Source: an uncultured Micrococcales bacterium (GTDB lineage: Bacteria; Actinomycetota; Actinomycetes; Actinomycetales; Microbacteriaceae). Taken from it: a stretch of DNA of 34,228 nt. Both the position numbers and the translations under genes were made by a program. The notes under the pieces are model-generated. The model searched no databases. It was given only the letters and a program-made list of their open reading frames with translations, and was not told where the DNA came from. The stretch is taken from positions 1 to 34,228 of the forward strand of contig CAIXVE010000006.1 of NCBI GenBank assembly GCA_903922825.1, written 5' to 3'. This document shows positions 32,069 through 34,228 of the stretch, piece by piece (positions within the stretch are counted from its first letter, which is position 1; every line of letters begins with the position of its first letter).

Positions 32069-32434
32069 TTAGATTGATTCTCTACTCATAAGACCTATCT
32101 GGTTACCCTCAGAGTCTTCAATGAATGCCAGCCACTCGTTGCCTGGCTTATCAAAAATTCCACCTTGGTCAGGAAACACAACATGCGGTTCTGAGTTGAT
32201 GGAGAAGCCTCGTTCTTTGAGATCATCAACCGTGTTCCTAACATCTTCTACTTCTAAATAGATGAGTGAAGCTGGACCGTTCTTCTCAATGAATAGGCGT
32301 GTGCCATTAAGGTCATAAAACAGGAAACCTGGATTATCAAACACTGCGATGGGTTCTTTGCCTAGAAGGCGAGTATAGAACTCCTGGGCTCTGTTTAGAT
32401 CTTGGCATCCAAGACCAATTTGTCTAATCTTCAT
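32069..32434 (-). CDS. VOC (glyoxalase/bleomycin-resistance) superfamily protein
   Basis: A 121-residue metal-dependent VOC-fold protein: two beta-alpha-beta-beta-beta units, the first opening IGLGCQDLNRAQEFYTRLLG (6-25), the second starting near SLIYLEVEDVRNTVDDLKE (about 56-74). The C-terminal Glu of AFIEDSEGNQIGL (about 103-115) is the usual metal ligand. The first-strand ligand position is not a clear His, so metal binding may be incomplete. The substrate is unknown. A TATTTT hexamer lies 7 bases before the ATG, suggesting a leaderless start. It diverges from an MFS exporter across 41 bp; a shared detoxification role is possible but unproven. Confidence 0.85.
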   Translation of the reverse strand: MKIRQIGLGCQDLNRAQEFYTRLLGKEPIAVFDNPGFLFYDLNGTRLFIEKNGPASLIYLEVEDVRNTVDDLKERGFSINSEPHVVFPDQGGIFDKPGNEWLAFIEDSEGNQIGLMSRESI

Positions 32435-32447
32435 GAAACCAAAAATA
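32435..32447 (-). promoter_or_regulatory. Putative leaderless -10 element of the VOC gene
   Basis: On the minus strand TATTTT (32442-32447) is followed by 7 bases and the ATG. It is back to back with the MFS exporter element in a 41-bp divergent region. Confidence 0.38.
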
Positions 32448-32463
32448 CCCTATGCGTACGAAG

Positions 32464-32475
32464 TAGATTTGATTC
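32464..32475 (+). promoter_or_regulatory. Putative leaderless -10 element of the MFS exporter gene
   Basis: TAGATT (32464-32469) is followed by TGATTC and then the GTG start at 32476, the same geometry as trhO and crgA. No Shine-Dalgarno sequence is present. Confidence 0.48.
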
Positions 32476-33687
32476 GTGGCCCAATCCCCAGCGTTGAGAT
32501 CTTTCAAGCATCGGAATTTCCGCATACTCTATCCCGCTAATGCTCTCTCAAACATTGGCACTTGGACTCAGCGAGTAGCTCAAGACTGGCTAGTTCTTGA
32601 ATTGACCCACAACGATCCAGCCAACCTAGGTTTGGTCACCGCTGTTCAATTCCTTCCAGCACTTCTGTTGAGCCTCTATGGAGGATTACTAGCTGACCGC
32701 TTCAATAAACGTAAATTACTTTTGCTCACCAACACTGGAGCTGGTTTATCTTCAGTTGTGCTTGGGCTTCTGGTGGTCTCTAATAGCGTTCAGCTTTGGC
32801 ATGTGTATGCCCTGGCACTTCTGCTCGGAATTTTCACTGCGGTTGATTCCCCGATACGAATAAGTTTCACCAGCGAGCTGGTTGGCAAATCAGATCTAGC
32901 CAATGCAGTTAGTTTGAACTCTGCAAATTTCAATGCAGGTCGTTTGATAGGTCCAGCACTCAGTGGTTTCCTGATAGCCCGCTACGGAACAGGTCCATCA
33001 TTCCTAATCAATACAGGAACCTATGTTGTTATGGTTGCAACTTTATTGATGATTCGAGATAAAGATCTCCACATCACAACCAAGCCTCAACGTGATCGCA
33101 AACTTAGAGAAGCATTCAACTATGTGTTGAAGCGGAGAGACATTTCTCTGGTGATGACCATCGTGTTCTTCACCACAACATTTGGTTTGAACTTCCAAAT
33201 ATTTATTGCTCTTATGGCAACTCACGAATTCGGTTTTGGACCAGGTGAGTTTGGTGTTCTAGGGAGCATCCTGGCCGTTGGTTCGCTTACCGGTGCAGTT
33301 CTTGCAGCGAGGTTGGAACAACATCGAACCATCAAAAACATTCTGCGCGGTTCAACCCTATTTGCTCTATTGCTTATGGTTTCCGCTTACCTACCAAACC
33401 CAGTCATCTACGCTTGCATTTTGCCCCTGCTTGGAGCTTCAGTGTTGCTGACACTAATATCTGCAAACACATACGTGCAAAGCAACACTGATAGTGACCT
33501 GCGCGGAAGAGTCATGGGGATTTACCTCATGATTTTTATGGGAGGAACACCGCTAGGGTCACCTATGGTGGGTGGCCTAGCAGCGTTGATTGGTATTAGA
33601 GGAACCATTCTCTGTTGCGGCGTTATTGTGTTAATCGCCGCAGTGATAGTTAGAAATCTCTATAAAGACTTTCGCAACGAACAGTAA
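32476..33687 (+). CDS. MFS transporter, MFS_3 (EntS-like) family
   Basis: A 403-residue inner-membrane exporter with about 12 helices. The N-terminus LRSFKHRNFRILYPANALS (about 7-25), the WTQRVAQDWLVLEL segment in the first helix hairpin and motif A-like LADRFNKRK (about 73-81) are typical of the MFS_3 group, which includes the enterobactin exporter EntS. The real substrate is unknown; siderophore export cannot be assumed because no siderophore genes are nearby. The GTG start has no ribosome binding site but has a TAGATT box at 6-base spacing. Its stop abuts the stop of the convergent lipoprotein gene. Confidence 0.88.
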   Translation: MAQSPALRSFKHRNFRILYPANALSNIGTWTQRVAQDWLVLELTHNDPANLGLVTAVQFLPALLLSLYGGLLADRFNKRKLLLLTNTGAGLSSVVLGLLVVSNSVQLWHVYALALLLGIFTAVDSPIRISFTSELVGKSDLANAVSLNSANFNAGRLIGPALSGFLIARYGTGPSFLINTGTYVVMVATLLMIRDKDLHITTKPQRDRKLREAFNYVLKRRDISLVMTIVFFTTTFGLNFQIFIALMATHEFGFGPGEFGVLGSILAVGSLTGAVLAARLEQHRTIKNILRGSTLFALLLMVSAYLPNPVIYACILPLLGASVLLTLISANTYVQSNTDSDLRGRVMGIYLMIFMGGTPLGSPMVGGLAALIGIRGTILCCGVIVLIAAVIVRNLYKDFRNEQ

Positions 33688-34228
33688 TTAGTTAGCCGGG
33701 AGGGCATCAACGGCAGCAATAAGGATTGCCTTGTCGGCTTCTGAGACTGGCCCATAGGTAATTGTGTAGTCGTAGTCAGGTGTCTTAGCTTCAGTGATCA
33801 GTTTGTTAGTAAACGTGAAGACGGTTTTATCTAGCCCACCGGTTGTTCCATAAGAGTGCTGAGTCCAGGTGTAAGTACCATTCGCATTCAGCTTGATGTG
33901 GTGTTCATAATCACCGCTGTTATCGTGATGGGCTTCTTTCTGCATTGATAGTAGATACGAAGGCCCACAAACAACTAAATCAAGCTCGTACAACAATTGG
34001 CTAACACCCTTGGTATCAACATAGACAGCGCTGTAGCTTTTATAGGCATGTGCTTGTGCAAGAGCTATGATTCTAGATCCATCAGCGACACTCTCAATGA
34101 CATCATCGGCCTTCGCTTTATTGCATGAATCATCCGCTTGCTTAATAAACTCTGCTTCGATCTGAGCTTGGCTCTTTGGTGGAACTTGCTTCACATCTGA
34201 ACATCCAGCCAGTGACAAAACTAGGACT
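33688..34228 (-). CDS. Lipoprotein of unknown function, 5' end cut by window edge
   Basis: I do not recognise the family. The visible ~180 residues begin within a signal peptide. Reading back to the window edge gives VLVLSLAGCSD, so LAGC is a lipobox and its Cys is the expected lipidated residue; the true start lies beyond 34228. The mature part has an N-terminal helical half containing a second and third Cys (CNKAKADD and VVCGPSY), then a beta-rich half with alternating aromatic residues (NGTYTWTQHSYGTTGG, YDYTITYGP) and a final helix ending DALPAN. It abuts the MFS gene in convergent orientation with no bases between. Confidence 0.78.
   Translation of the reverse strand, partial: VLVLSLAGCSDVKQVPPKSQAQIEAEFIKQADDSCNKAKADDVIESVADGSRIIALAQAHAYKSYSAVYVDTKGVSQLLYELDLVVCGPSYLLSMQKEAHHDNSGDYEHHIKLNANGTYTWTQHSYGTTGGLDKTVFTFTNKLITEAKTPDYDYTITYGPVSEADKAILIAAVDALPAN

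Noticed and set aside
1-34228. Mobile elements, prophage or CRISPR
   Set aside because: No transposase, integrase, cas gene, terminal inverted repeats or regularly spaced repeats were seen anywhere in the window.

Overview
This is a chromosomal segment from an actinobacterium, probably a small-genome planktonic member of the Microbacteriaceae. The GC content looks moderate by eye. The main evidence is the block at 19.0-29.8 kb, which carries fhaA-fhaB-pstP-rodA-pbpA-pknA-pknB followed by trpG/pabA, crgA, a rhomboid protease and a cyclophilin. This order is characteristic of actinobacteria and usually lies near the replication origin. Genes are packed tightly: many neighbours overlap by 4-20 bp and the longest gap is about 180 bp (18856-19033), so there is no gene-free stretch over 300 bp. 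I found no tRNA, rRNA, CRISPR array, insertion sequence or prophage.

Layout. 0-2.05 kb (minus strand): the 5' end of serS, pheA and a secreted M15 D,D-carboxypeptidase. 2.09-6.46 kb (plus): a 14-helix drug exporter with a terminator, then a TPP riboswitch controlling thiB-thiP, with no thiQ ATPase beside them. 6.44-11.9 kb: a solitary beta-class adenine methyltransferase, a small GNAT protein, an alpha/beta hydrolase and the bifunctional proline catabolic enzyme PutA. 11.9-14.8 kb (plus): a three-gene unit of ferric-reductase-like membrane flavoprotein, exported FMN-binding protein with a Pro/Thr linker, and ApbE flavin transferase, which together resemble an extracytoplasmic electron-transfer chain. 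14.8-18.9 kb: a hotdog thioesterase with an M13 metallopeptidase, the tRNA hydroxylase TrhO with a strong terminator, and a small exported protein. 19.0-27.5 kb: the phosphosignalling and cell-wall elongation operon. 27.5-29.8 kb: trpG/pabA, crgA, rhomboid, cyclophilin. 29.9-34.2 kb: a small unknown gene convergent with an HTH gene, a family-16 glycoside hydrolase without a signal peptide, a Cys-rich surface protein, a VOC protein, an MFS exporter, and a lipoprotein cut by the window edge.

How the genes work together. PknA/PknB (kinases), PstP (phosphatase) and FhaA/FhaB (phosphothreonine readers) form a reversible signalling system next to its cell-wall targets RodA and PbpA, with CrgA as a division regulator. 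Thiamine uptake is controlled by the riboswitch. ApbE is expected to attach FMN to the exported FMN-binding protein, which the membrane reductase would feed with electrons.

A recurring regulatory pattern is a TAnnnT hexamer exactly 6 (sometimes 7) bases before the start codon, seen at about eleven genes. This suggests widespread leaderless transcription. I found no clearly new defence or mobile system. The best candidates for a second look are the terminator/riboswitch overlap, the missing ThiQ, the flavin electron-transfer unit, the small gene/HTH pair, and the surface and cytosolic carbohydrate genes at 30.5-32.0 kb.
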